Of a stretch of DNA of 64,000 nt, positions 16,129 to 24,511 are shown piece by piece. The translations under genes and the position numbers were made by a program. Each line of letters begins with the position of its first letter. The first letter of the stretch is position 1. Under the pieces are notes generated by a model that did no database searches, had not been told where the DNA came from, and was given only the letters and a program-made list of their open reading frames with translations. The DNA comes from Aurantiacibacter aquimixticola (GTDB lineage Bacteria; Pseudomonadota; Alphaproteobacteria; Sphingomonadales; Sphingomonadaceae): contig NZ_RAHX01000001.1 of the NCBI RefSeq assembly GCF_003605475.1, positions 1,922,001 to 1,986,000 on the forward strand, read 5' to 3'.

Positions 16129-17403
16129 ATGAATGACATGAGCAGCCAGATCGACACTCCCGAAAAACTTATAGAGAGCCTCGCCATGGCGGGCCGAGCG
16201 GCGCAACGCATGCTGGCGCGCGCTTCCGATGCCAAAAAGGCGGGTGCCCTGCGTGCCGCCGCCAGCGCGATCCGGGAAGACACGTCCGCCATTCTCGAAG
16301 CCAATGCAGAAGATGTGAGCGCAGGCGAGGCGAACGGCCTGTCTGGAGCGATGCTCGACCGGCTGAAGCTGGACGGCGACCGGCTCGAAGCGATTGCTGT
16401 CGCCATCGAGAACGTCGCTTCGCTGCCGGATCCGGTGGGTGAAGAGATCGACCGGTCCCAAGCGCCTGCCGGGATGACGCTGGTGCGCCGCCGCATCCCT
16501 ATCGGCCTGATCGGCATCATCTATGAAAGCCGCCCGAATGTGACGGCCGACGCTGCCGCGCTTTGCCTGCGTTCCGGGAATGCGGCGTTGCTGCGCGGCG
16601 GAAGCGAGGCTGTGCATTCCAATCGCGCTCTGCATGCCGCCTTCGCGCGCGGTGTCGAGAGCGCAGGCCTCCCGGCCGATTCGATCCAGTTGCTGCCGAC
16701 GCAGGACCGTGCCGCCGTCGGCGCGATGCTGAAGGCCGCAGGGCTGATCGACATGATCGTCCCGCGCGGCGGCAAAGGGCTGGTCGCACGCGTTCAGGCC
16801 GATGCGCGCGTGCCGGTGCTCGCTCATCTCGACGGTATTTGCCACACATATATCCACGCCGCCGCCGACCCGGCGATGGCCAAGGATATCGCGATCAATG
16901 CCAAGATGCGCCGCACCGGCATTTGCGGGGCGATGGAAACGCTTCTGGTGGACGCGGCATTCCCCGCTGCGGGCGATGTGCTGTCCGCCATCGCCGATGC
17001 GGGCTGCGAATTGCGCGGCAACAGTCGTGCGCAGGCGATCGACGATCGGGTAAAGCCAGCGAGCGCCGAGGACTGGGACACCGAATATCTCGACGCCGTG
17101 CTGTCGGTTGCGGTGGTGGACGGGCTGGACGACGCCATGGAGCACATCGCCGCCCACTCCTCGGGCCACACTGACGCTATCGTGACAGGCGACGACGCGG
17201 CGGCGGAGCGTTTCCTCGCCGAAGTGGACAGCGCCATCGTGATGCACAACGCCTCCAGCCAGTTCGCCGATGGCGGCGAATTCGGCCTGGGCGCGGAAAT
17301 CGGCATCGCCACTGGGCGCCTGCACGCGCGCGGACCGGTCGCGCTGGAAGGGCTGACAACTTACAAGTGGCAGGTGCTAGGGCAGGGCCAGGCCCGCTCT
17401 TGA
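16129..17403 (+). CDS. proA: Glutamate-5-semialdehyde dehydrogenase (gamma-glutamyl phosphate reductase)
   Basis: It reduces gamma-glutamyl phosphate to glutamate semialdehyde in proline synthesis, using NADPH. At 424 residues it is the normal length. The catalytic cysteine is in RRTGICGAME near residue 265, and the cofactor region includes IYESRPNVTADAAALCLRSG. The partner kinase proB is not in the window. The stop overlaps the nadD start by 3 nt, giving a proA-nadD pair. Confidence 0.96.
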   Translation: MNDMSSQIDTPEKLIESLAMAGRAAQRMLARASDAKKAGALRAAASAIREDTSAILEANAEDVSAGEANGLSGAMLDRLKLDGDRLEAIAVAIENVASLPDPVGEEIDRSQAPAGMTLVRRRIPIGLIGIIYESRPNVTADAAALCLRSGNAALLRGGSEAVHSNRALHAAFARGVESAGLPADSIQLLPTQDRAAVGAMLKAAGLIDMIVPRGGKGLVARVQADARVPVLAHLDGICHTYIHAAADPAMAKDIAINAKMRRTGICGAMETLLVDAAFPAAGDVLSAIADAGCELRGNSRAQAIDDRVKPASAEDWDTEYLDAVLSVAVVDGLDDAMEHIAAHSSGHTDAIVTGDDAAAERFLAEVDSAIVMHNASSQFADGGEFGLGAEIGIATGRLHARGPVALEGLTTYKWQVLGQGQARS

Positions 17404-18065
17404 GAAAAGACGGACCCGTCACCGGCCTGCTCGGCGGGAGCTTCAATCCCGCCCATGCCGGCCATCGGCGAGTCACGCTGTTCACGATAAATGCGCTCGG
17501 CCTGGACGAGGCCTGGTGGATGGTCTCCCCCGGCAATCCGCTGAAACCTAAGAAGGGCATGGCCCCGCTCGCTGCCCGTGTGCACTCGGCCCGGCGGATG
17601 AGCCGCAACGCTCCGATCCGCGTCACTGCCATCGAGCAGGCGCTCGGTACGCGCTACACGATCGACACATTGCGCGCGCTGATCCGTCGCTATCCGAAGC
17701 GCCGCTTCGTGTGGCTGATGGGGTCGGACAATCTGGCACAGTTCCATCGCTGGAAGGATTGGCGAAGGATAGCGCGCGCCGTTCCCATTGCCGTGATCGC
17801 CAGACCGGGATATGACGACAAGGCCATGGCGAGCCCCGCAATGGCCTGGCTGCGGAAATACCGGCTGTCCGCCGCCCGCTTCAAAAGCCGCGAGGAATGG
17901 AGCGCACCCGCGCTGATAGAATTGCGTTTCGATCCCGATCCGCGCTCCGCGACAGCGATACGCGCCGCGGATCCTGACTGGGCGAGCCGGTTTGCCGGCC
18001 CTGCGCCCCGGGACGAAGTGACGCATTCCCTCATCCACAATTCGTCGCAGGAGCATGGCGCGTGA
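17400..18065 (+). CDS. nadD: Nicotinate-nucleotide adenylyltransferase
   Basis: It transfers AMP from ATP to nicotinate mononucleotide in NAD synthesis. The nucleotidyltransferase signature GGSFNPAHAGH is at about residues 11-21, and MGSDNLAQFHRWKDW is also diagnostic. I place the start at TTG 17400, within the proA stop (TTGA), because it gives the family's short leader before GLLGGSFNP; a GTG at 17367 would lie further inside proA. The protein is then 221 residues. The order proA-nadD-rsfS-rlmH is common in proteobacteria. Confidence 0.93.
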   Translation: MRKDGPVTGLLGGSFNPAHAGHRRVTLFTINALGLDEAWWMVSPGNPLKPKKGMAPLAARVHSARRMSRNAPIRVTAIEQALGTRYTIDTLRALIRRYPKRRFVWLMGSDNLAQFHRWKDWRRIARAVPIAVIARPGYDDKAMASPAMAWLRKYRLSAARFKSREEWSAPALIELRFDPDPRSATAIRAADPDWASRFAGPAPRDEVTHSLIHNSSQEHGA

Positions 18066-18125
18066 TGCGAATGCCCTTGCCAAGCGGCGCGCGCATTCCC
18101 ACCATCAGGAGCATGATCACAAGCG

Positions 18126-18563
18126 ATGACACCAGCCATAAGCGGTGCGACCGGAAACGGCGCGCCATTCGACATGCCCGCAGCTGAAACCCCGACCCTG
18201 CCCGAGACCGAGCCCGGCTCGCTCCACGCGCTGATCATCGAACAGCTCGATGATGATCAGGCGCAGGAACTCGTCTCCATTCCGCTGGAGGGCAAGAGCT
18301 CGATCGCCGATCACATGGTCATCGCCTCTGGCCGCTCGACGCGGCAGGTCGCGGCGATGGCGAACAAGCTGGCCGAGAAGATCAAGCGCTCTGGCGGCCC
18401 GATTCCCAGCATCGAAGGTCTGCCGGCCGCGGACTGGGTGCTGATTGATGCGGGCGACGTGGTGGTGCATCTCTTCCGGCCCGAAGTCCGCAGCTTCTAC
18501 AATCTCGAACGGATGTGGGGCTTTGGCGAAGACGGCGAAACGCGCGAGATGGGGCGGGCCTGA
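18126..18563 (+). CDS. rsfS: Ribosome silencing factor RsfS
   Basis: It binds ribosomal protein L14 and blocks subunit joining when nutrients are short. The 145-residue protein has the RsfS core: ALIIEQLDDDQAQELVSIPL, then KSSIADHMVIASGRSTRQV and DWVLIDAGDVVVHLF. The N-terminal 30 residues are Pro-rich and poorly conserved-looking, so a start at the in-frame ATG at 18174 is possible. The downstream partner rlmH is separated by a structured repeat of about 280 nt. Confidence 0.93.
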   Translation: MTPAISGATGNGAPFDMPAAETPTLPETEPGSLHALIIEQLDDDQAQELVSIPLEGKSSIADHMVIASGRSTRQVAAMANKLAEKIKRSGGPIPSIEGLPAADWVLIDAGDVVVHLFRPEVRSFYNLERMWGFGEDGETREMGRA

Positions 18564-18570
18564 TTTTCTT

Positions 18571-18848
18571 TGCGAAGCCGCCTCCGCGGCTTCGTCCTCG
18601 GTGAGTTGTTTGTTTCATGCACCCGCCTCCGCGGGTGCGTCCTCGGTGCTATTCGCTCCGCTTCGCTACGCGGCACCTGCGGTCGCGCATTCGCGCTCTG
18701 TCGGCCGCTGGTCGCGCCCGATCCTAGCGCAAGATTGCAAGGGCTCTGCGGAGCTCCGGTCACAGACCGGCAAGGGCGAACGCCCGCCCGCAGCGGGCGC
18801 AGCTTGCTGCGCGTCTAGCGAGGACGATCCGACGGAGGTCGGATCGAA
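18571..18848. repeat. Structured intergenic repeat, copy B (complete, hairpin-capped)
   Basis: The fullest copy. Left end: two tandem hairpins with CTCC loops, 18573-18594 and 18619-18638, each followed by a TCCTCGGTG box. Right end: CGAGGAC box, then a hairpin 18825-18846 with loop GGAG. The stems differ in sequence but are perfectly paired. Internal palindromes include CGGAGCTCCG (18749-18758) and further short hairpins. The right arm aligns with copy A in the same orientation; the left arm aligns with copies C and D in the reverse orientation. No ORF in it resembles a protein family. Confidence 0.85.
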
Positions 18849-18897
18849 AAGAAAACAAATCCTTCTCCCCACGCGCCGACGCGAGTAACCACAAACC

Positions 18898-19320
18898 ATG
18901 CTTCTCCACATCATCGCTCGTGGCAAGATCGCCCGTTCGCCAGAGGCGGAACTGGTCGGGCGGTATGCCAAGCGAATCGCGTGGCCTTTCAAGATCACGG
19001 AGCTGCCCGAGACCGGCGGACGCATTCCCGAGCCGCAGACGCCGTTCAAAACGGTGCTGCTCGACGAGAAAGGGAAAAATCTCGGTTCGGAGGATTTCGC
19101 GGCAACGCTGGGCAGGTGGCGCGACGATGGCATGCGCGAATGCCGTTTCGTCATCGGTGCGGCCGACGGGCATTCGGACGAGGATCGCGCGGCGGCTGAC
19201 CTGCTGCTGAGCTTCGGCAAGGCGACGTGGCCGCATCTGCTTGCCCGCGCCATACTCGCCGAACAACTGTTTCGCGCAACATCGATACTTGCGGGTCATC
19301 CTTATCATCGGTCAGGATAG
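18898..19320 (+). CDS. rlmH: 23S rRNA (pseudouridine(1915)-N(3))-methyltransferase
   Basis: A SPOUT-fold methyltransferase modifying helix 69 of 23S rRNA. At 140 residues it is about 15 shorter than the E. coli enzyme (155), with the loss in the N-terminal half. The SAM-binding knot region is visible in CRFVIGAADGHSDE, and the C-terminal YHRSG ending is diagnostic. It usually follows rsfS directly; here the structured repeat intervenes. The next gene starts 4 nt after its stop. Confidence 0.95.
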   Translation: MLLHIIARGKIARSPEAELVGRYAKRIAWPFKITELPETGGRIPEPQTPFKTVLLDEKGKNLGSEDFAATLGRWRDDGMRECRFVIGAADGHSDEDRAAADLLLSFGKATWPHLLARAILAEQLFRATSILAGHPYHRSG

Positions 19321-19324
19321 CGAC

Positions 19325-20527
19325 ATGCACCGCATCCTCCTTCTTGCCGGGTCGGCTCTCCTGTTCACCGGTGCCGCATTTGCGCAGCGCGCGCCCGATG
19401 CGAGCGATGGCGCAGCGGTCCGCACAGCGCTCGCCGATGCGATTGCCGAGAAGCGGGCCGCCGAGCAACGCAGCGCGCGCTTTTCGGAGCAGGCCGAGAG
19501 CGCCGAAAGCGATGCGGAGCGCGCGCAGGCCGAGGCCGCCGCGCTCGCCGCGCGTATCCAGCAGGCCGAGGCGGGGATACTGGCCGCGCGCGCGCGGCTG
19601 CGTCTGATCGACGGCGAGCAGGCGGACTTGCGCGAAACGCTCGGCCGCGAACAGCGCCCGCTCGTCCGACTGACCGCCGCGCTGCAGCAATTTGCCCGCC
19701 GTCCGGCCGCGCTTACCGTCTTGCGTCCCGGGGATATCGACGATGTGATCTACACCCGCGCCGTTCTCCAGAGCACCGCCGCCGCCGTGCGCGAGGACAC
19801 GTCCGATCTGCGCGGAAAAATCGACCGAACGGCGCAATTACGGCGCGAAGAGCTTGCCGCCGCCGAAGCCCTGCGGACCGAAGAGGCCGCGCTGGCGAGG
19901 CGGCGGGACGAATTGGCGGATGCCGAGACCGAGGCGCGCCTGGCAGCCCGGTCCGCAGGAAGCGAAGCCGATCGGGAGGCGGAGCGCGCTCTGGCGCTCA
20001 GCGAAGACGTGCGCGATCTCGATGCGCTGGTCGAGGAATTCGACCGGGCGGCGCAGTTGCGGCGTGAGCTTGCGGCATTGCCCGGACCGCGCCTTCGCCC
20101 CGCGACCCCCGAAACCGCGGAGGTCGAAGACCGGGCAGCCACGCGCGTCGCGGCTGATCGTTCTGCGCCGCGCCCTTACATGCTTCCCGTTACAGGTCGG
20201 ACCGTGGCGGGGTTCGGTGCGCCGCGCGATGGTGTGCTTAGCCGCGGCCTGACACTTGCCCCGGTCGCCGGAGCGCAGGTGGTTGCTCCGGCCGAGGGAC
20301 GCATAGCGTTTGCAGGCCCGTATCGCGGTTATGGCCGCATTGTTATCATCGAGCATGGCGGCGGCTGGACGAGCCTCGTCACCGGGCTGGCCCGCATCGA
20401 TACCCGCGTCGGCGAGGAGGTCGGGCGCGGTTCACCGCTTGGCACGGCGGGGCCGGGCCGTCCGCGCGTGACGCTGGAGCTTCGGCGGGACGGACAGCCG
20501 GTCAATCCGCTGACCTATGCACGGTAA
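19325..20527 (+). CDS. EnvC-like murein hydrolase activator (degenerate LytM domain)
   Basis: A 400-residue exported protein. ATG 19325 gives a signal peptide (MHRILLLAGSALLFTGAAFAQ); a longer frame into rlmH is unlikely. A long Ala/Glu/Arg-rich coiled coil (about 30-280) is followed by a LytM-like domain. The usual H-x-x-x-D and H-x-H metal ligands are absent: the first site reads SRGLTLAP and the last VTLELRR. This loss is typical of EnvC, which activates amidases rather than cutting peptidoglycan. The envC-ctpA order is common in alphaproteobacteria. Confidence 0.85.
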   Translation: MHRILLLAGSALLFTGAAFAQRAPDASDGAAVRTALADAIAEKRAAEQRSARFSEQAESAESDAERAQAEAAALAARIQQAEAGILAARARLRLIDGEQADLRETLGREQRPLVRLTAALQQFARRPAALTVLRPGDIDDVIYTRAVLQSTAAAVREDTSDLRGKIDRTAQLRREELAAAEALRTEEAALARRRDELADAETEARLAARSAGSEADREAERALALSEDVRDLDALVEEFDRAAQLRRELAALPGPRLRPATPETAEVEDRAATRVAADRSAPRPYMLPVTGRTVAGFGAPRDGVLSRGLTLAPVAGAQVVAPAEGRIAFAGPYRGYGRIVIIEHGGGWTSLVTGLARIDTRVGEEVGRGSPLGTAGPGRPRVTLELRRDGQPVNPLTYAR

Positions 20528-20611
20528 GCGATTCGCAGCCTCAGCTAGCGTTCAGCGGCGCGGTGCGATAACCTCGGCCTCTGGGACATATCCCGAACAG
20601 GATTCGCATTT

Positions 20612-21949
20612 ATGAAAATCGCCGCTTCCATTCGCGCCGCCGCTCTGTGCACTGCCGTTGCCCTCGTACCTGTCACGACATCGGCGCTGGCGCAGGTCGA
20701 TGGGCGCGCATCGCCTGAATTCGCGGCGCTTTTCGCGACTTACCAGCGGATCAAGGCCAGCTATGTCGAGCCTGTCGAGGATGACGTGCTGATCCGCGGC
20801 GCGATCGACGGCATGCTTGCCGCGCTCGATCCGCATTCCGCCTATATCGACGGTGCGTCGCTTCAGCGGCTCAACACCATGATCGACGGCAATTACCAGG
20901 GCCTCGGCATCTCCGTGCAGGGTGAGGATGGCGCGGTGAAGGTGGTCTCGCCCTTCCGCGGCAGTCCCGCCGATCAGGCCGGGATCAAGGCGGGCGATTA
21001 CATCACCCATATCGATGGCCAGCTGATTTTCGGGCTGGAGCTCGACGAGGCGGTTGCGCAGATGCGCGGCCCGGCGGGCAGCGACATCGAACTCACCATC
21101 TTCCGCCCGGGGCGGGAGGACAGCTTCGAAGTCGTCGTTACTCGCGGCTTGATCGAATTGGAGCCGGTGACGTGGGAACTGCTCGAAGGCGATGTCGGCC
21201 ACATCTCAATCAACGAATTTTCCGCCGATGTCGGCGCCGATGTGCGTGACGCGGTCCGCGAACTGGAAGATCAGTCCAGCGCAGGCCTGGCCGGTCTCGT
21301 GCTCGACATGCGGCGCAATCCGGGCGGCTCGCTGGACGAGGCGGTGGCCCTGTCCGACCTGTTCCTCGATGGCGGGCAGATCGTTTCGCAGCGCGGTCGC
21401 TCGCGCCGTGATACCGTCGCCTTCGATGCCGAGACGGTTTATCGTGGCGACGTTGCCGAAGGCGTGCCGATCGTCGTCCTGATCGATGAAGGCTCGGCCT
21501 CCGCCAGCGAGATCGTCGCCGGCGCGCTGCAGGATCATCGCCGGGCGCTGGTGATGGGAGAGCGCAGTTTCGGCAAGGGCAGCGTGCAGACACTGCTGCC
21601 ACTCACTCGCGACACCGCTCTCAAGCTGACGACGGCGCGGTATTACACGCCATCTGGCCGCAGCGTGCAGGAAGGCGGAATCGCGCCCGATATCCGTGTG
21701 CCGCAGCTTTCCGATCCCGATGCCGAGCGCCGCCAGCGGCTCGCCCTGCGTGAAAGCGATTTGCGTGGGCACCTCGTCGGCGAGATCGAGGCGGAAGACG
21801 AATCGCTGATGCGCGACACGCTCGACGATCCGCGCTTCCAGCTGACCGCTGCCGAACTCGAAGAGATGGGCGTCGAGGATTTCCAGCTCGATTATGCGGT
21901 GCGCACGCTGCGCCGCACGGGCGGGACGAACATCGCCGCGCGCCGCTAG
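20612..21949 (+). CDS. ctpA: S41 family C-terminal processing peptidase (CtpA)
   Basis: A periplasmic serine protease of 445 residues with a signal peptide (cleavage near ALAQ, residue 28). The PDZ domain spans about 90-170 (YQGLGISV through GDYITHIDGQL). The catalytic Ser/Lys region reads DEGSASASEIVAG and GERSFGKGSVQ. It lies 84 nt downstream of the envC-like gene; in other proteobacteria Ctp proteases degrade peptidoglycan hydrolases. Confidence 0.94.
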   Translation: MKIAASIRAAALCTAVALVPVTTSALAQVDGRASPEFAALFATYQRIKASYVEPVEDDVLIRGAIDGMLAALDPHSAYIDGASLQRLNTMIDGNYQGLGISVQGEDGAVKVVSPFRGSPADQAGIKAGDYITHIDGQLIFGLELDEAVAQMRGPAGSDIELTIFRPGREDSFEVVVTRGLIELEPVTWELLEGDVGHISINEFSADVGADVRDAVRELEDQSSAGLAGLVLDMRRNPGGSLDEAVALSDLFLDGGQIVSQRGRSRRDTVAFDAETVYRGDVAEGVPIVVLIDEGSASASEIVAGALQDHRRALVMGERSFGKGSVQTLLPLTRDTALKLTTARYYTPSGRSVQEGGIAPDIRVPQLSDPDAERRQRLALRESDLRGHLVGEIEAEDESLMRDTLDDPRFQLTAAELEEMGVEDFQLDYAVRTLRRTGGTNIAARR

Positions 21950-21987
21950 GGGTTGCGAGCGCGCCTTCGGCGTAGGATAGCGCCCGC

Positions 21988-22449
21988 ATGACGCGCAGCC
22001 TTTCTGCATCGGACCGGTTCGCCCGGCAACTCGCCTTCGCCGTCCCGGCCCTGCTGCTCGCGGGTGCCTATGTCGGCCAGTATGGCTTCGGCCTTTACCC
22101 GTGCGAAATGTGCTGGTGGCAGCGCTGGCCCCATTTCGCCGCCATCGCCTTTGCCTTTCTCGGCACATTCGCGCCGCCCAAGCGGTTCTGGATTGCGATT
22201 GCCGCGGGCGGCATCCTTACATCGGGGCTGATCGGCGCGTTCCATGCCGGCGTCGAATATGGCTGGTGGCAGGGCATTACCGGCTGCGCGTCTGGCGAAG
22301 TGGACCTGATGTCGTTCGACGTGGTGCGCTGCGACGAGGCGGCATGGAGCTTCATCGGCATTTCGCTCGCCGGGTGGAACGCCCTCCTTTCCATCGGCGG
22401 CGCCGTCGCCATATGGGTTCTGCTGGCGGCAAAGGAGCGCGTGAAATGA
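21988..22449 (+). CDS. dsbB: Disulfide bond formation protein B
   Basis: A 153-residue inner-membrane protein with four hydrophobic segments. The first periplasmic cysteine pair is CEMC after YGFGLYP; the second pair is in TGCASG and VRCDEA. DsbB reoxidises DsbA and passes electrons to quinones. Its stop overlaps the coq7 start (ATGA), linking it to ubiquinone synthesis. Confidence 0.93.
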   Translation: MTRSLSASDRFARQLAFAVPALLLAGAYVGQYGFGLYPCEMCWWQRWPHFAAIAFAFLGTFAPPKRFWIAIAAGGILTSGLIGAFHAGVEYGWWQGITGCASGEVDLMSFDVVRCDEAAWSFIGISLAGWNALLSIGGAVAIWVLLAAKERVK

Positions 22450-22964
22450 CCAAGGACCGGGACGAGATGATCCGCGTGGACCAGGCGGGCGAATTCGGGG
22501 CGACCCGCATCTATGCCGGGCAGCTTGCGGTGATGGGCGATCGCGGGCCGCACTCGGCGGAAATTCGCGCCATGGCGGAACAGGAGCGCGGCCATCGCGA
22601 GGAATTTGACGCGCTGATCGCCCGCCGCGGCGTTCGCCCCACGGCGCTGGAGCCATTCTGGAACATCGCCGGATATGCACTGGGCGCGGGCACCGCGCTG
22701 ATCGGGCCGGAAGCCGCCATGGCGTGCACGGCCGCGGTCGAAACCGAAATCGACAAGCATTATTCCGACCAGCTCGACGAACTGGAAGCGGCCGGCGACG
22801 ATCCTGAACTGGCCGACATGATCCGCCGTTTTCGGGAAGACGAGCGCGAGCATCGCGACGCCGCCATCGCCCATGGCGCTGAAAAGGCCCCCGCCTATCC
22901 GCTGCTCAGCGCGGCGATCCGGCTCGGCTGCCGCGCCGCCATCCGCATTTCCGAGAAAATCTGA
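22446..22964 (+). CDS. coq7: Demethoxyubiquinone hydroxylase (COQ7/CAT5 family)
   Basis: A di-iron monooxygenase of 172 residues acting on the last hydroxylation of the ubiquinone ring. The metal ligands are in QAGEFGATRIYAGQ, EQERGHREEF, AVETEIDKHY and EDEREHRDAA. The start ATG 22446 overlaps the dsbB stop in ATGA; an upstream frame into dsbB is out of context. Coq7 replaces UbiF in many alphaproteobacteria. Confidence 0.95.
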   Translation: MTKDRDEMIRVDQAGEFGATRIYAGQLAVMGDRGPHSAEIRAMAEQERGHREEFDALIARRGVRPTALEPFWNIAGYALGAGTALIGPEAAMACTAAVETEIDKHYSDQLDELEAAGDDPELADMIRRFREDEREHRDAAIAHGAEKAPAYPLLSAAIRLGCRAAIRISEKI

Positions 22965-23035
22965 AACAACCCGCCTTCATCGCGCGTTCAACAGACGGGG
23001 CGCTTCCTTGCGCCGACACTGTATCGAGGATTGCC

Positions 23036-23704
23036 ATGACCCGCTCTATCGCCTTTGCCTTCGCCGGAACCGCGCTTGCCGCGCTGTCCGCTCCCGCCGC
23101 CGCGCAGGACGAGGGCGGGGATCGGGTGAACCAGGTCATCATCTATGGCGATGACGAGTGCCCGGCCTCGACAGAGGACACCATCACAGTCTGCGCCCGG
23201 CTCGACGAAAGCGAGCGCTATCGCATTCCCCCGCGCCTGCGGCAGAGCAATTCTCCGCAGAACGAAAGCTGGACGCAGCGCGCGCAAAGCCTCGAGGCAG
23301 TCGGCGATTTCGGCCCGCTATCCTGCACGCCGGTGGGCGCGGGCGGCGACCTTGGCTGCACGATGGAAATGATCGAAGCCGCCTATGCCGAGCGGGCCGC
23401 GGGCACCGATGTGCGCATGGCCGAACTGGTCGCCGAAGCGCGGCGTGAACGGCTGGCGGAAATCGAAGGCGAGGCGTCGGACACGCAGGCCCGCGTCGAG
23501 GAACTGGAAGAAGCCGAATTCGCCCGTCGCCGCGCGGCACAGAGCGAGCCGGTGGGCGATGAAGTGGTCGATCCCGATGCGCCTCCGGGCACCATCGTCG
23601 ATCCAGATCGCATCCCGCCGCGCGATCTTCCCGCGCCGGAATTCGACGACGATGAAGAGCAGGTGCCGCTCGACGGCATCGCTCCGCCAGCCGAGCCAGG
23701 CTAA
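23036..23704 (+). CDS. Secreted hypothetical protein
   Basis: A 222-residue protein with a clear signal peptide (AALSAPAAAQ). Four cysteines are visible, in DECPAS, VCARL, LSCTP and GCTME, consistent with two periplasmic disulfides. A coiled Glu/Arg-rich stretch (about 120-180) and an acidic Pro-rich tail follow. The segment ITVCARLDESERYRIPPRLR resembles secreted proteins widespread in sphingomonads. I do not recognise a named domain. It ends 3 nt from the convergent fabI gene. Confidence 0.75.
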   Translation: MTRSIAFAFAGTALAALSAPAAAQDEGGDRVNQVIIYGDDECPASTEDTITVCARLDESERYRIPPRLRQSNSPQNESWTQRAQSLEAVGDFGPLSCTPVGAGGDLGCTMEMIEAAYAERAAGTDVRMAELVAEARRERLAEIEGEASDTQARVEELEEAEFARRRAAQSEPVGDEVVDPDAPPGTIVDPDRIPPRDLPAPEFDDDEEQVPLDGIAPPAEPG

Positions 23705-23707
23705 CGC

Positions 23708-24511
23708 TTAGCTGAGCGCGATATCGGGCGCGTCTTCCTGTTTCATGCCGACGACGTGATAGCCCGCATCGACGTGATGGGTTTCTCCCGTTACGCCCGA
23801 TGACAGGTCCGAGCACAGATACAGTCCGGCCCCGCCGACATCGTCGATGGTGACGTTGCGACGCAGCGGCGCGTTCAGCTCGTTCCATTTGAGGATGTAG
23901 CGGAAATCGCCGATGCCGCTCGCCGCCAACGTCTTGATCGGCCCGGCGCTGATCGCGTTGACGCGAATGTTGTCGGGCCCCAGATCGTTGGCGAGATATT
24001 GCACGCTGGTTTCCAGCGCCGCCTTCGCCACCCCCATCACATTGTAATGCGGCACGACCTTCTCGGCGCCGTAATAGGTTAGCGTGACGATGCTGCCGCC
24101 TTCGCTCATCAACGGCGCGGCGCGCTTTGCAGCGGCGACGAGCGAGTAGGCGGAGATGTTCATCGTCATCAGGAAATTGTCGAGGCTGGTGTCGACATAT
24201 TTGCCGCGAAGTTCGTTCTTGTCCGAAAAGCCGATGGCGTGGACGAGGAAATCGAGTTTGCCCCAGCGGCTTTCCAGTTCCCCGAAAGCACGGTCCATCG
24301 CGTCCATGTCGGATACGTCGCATTCGATCAGGAAATCGCTGCCGACCTTTTCGGCAAGCGGGCCGACGCGCTTTTTCAGCGCTTCCCCCTGATAGGAGAA
24401 GGCCATCTCCGCGCCCTGCTCGTGCAGCTTCTGCGCGATGCCCCAGGCCAGCGACTTGTCGTTCGCCAGGCCCATGATGAGCCCGCGCTTGCCTGCCATC
24501 AATCCGCTCAT
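23708..24511 (-). CDS. fabI: Enoyl-[acyl-carrier-protein] reductase (NADH)
   Basis: The final reductase of each fatty-acid elongation cycle. The 267-residue SDR has the FabI-type start GKRGLIMGLANDKSLAWGIA and the catalytic Y-x6-K in YYGAEKVVPHYNVMGVAKAA. LAASGIGDF is the substrate-loop motif. The start overlaps the stop of the upstream BrkB gene by 4 nt, so they are probably co-transcribed. Confidence 0.96.
   Translation of the reverse strand: MSGLMAGKRGLIMGLANDKSLAWGIAQKLHEQGAEMAFSYQGEALKKRVGPLAEKVGSDFLIECDVSDMDAMDRAFGELESRWGKLDFLVHAIGFSDKNELRGKYVDTSLDNFLMTMNISAYSLVAAAKRAAPLMSEGGSIVTLTYYGAEKVVPHYNVMGVAKAALETSVQYLANDLGPDNIRVNAISAGPIKTLAASGIGDFRYILKWNELNAPLRRNVTIDDVGGAGLYLCSDLSSGVTGETHHVDAGYHVVGMKQEDAPDIALS

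Noticed and set aside
19440..20080. Apparent repeats in the EnvC-like gene
   Set aside because: These are Ala/Glu/Arg coiled-coil codons, not a DNA repeat or CRISPR.
22981..23030. Short hairpin GGCGC / GCGCC after coq7
   Set aside because: The stem is only 5 bp with no T-run, so I do not call a terminator.
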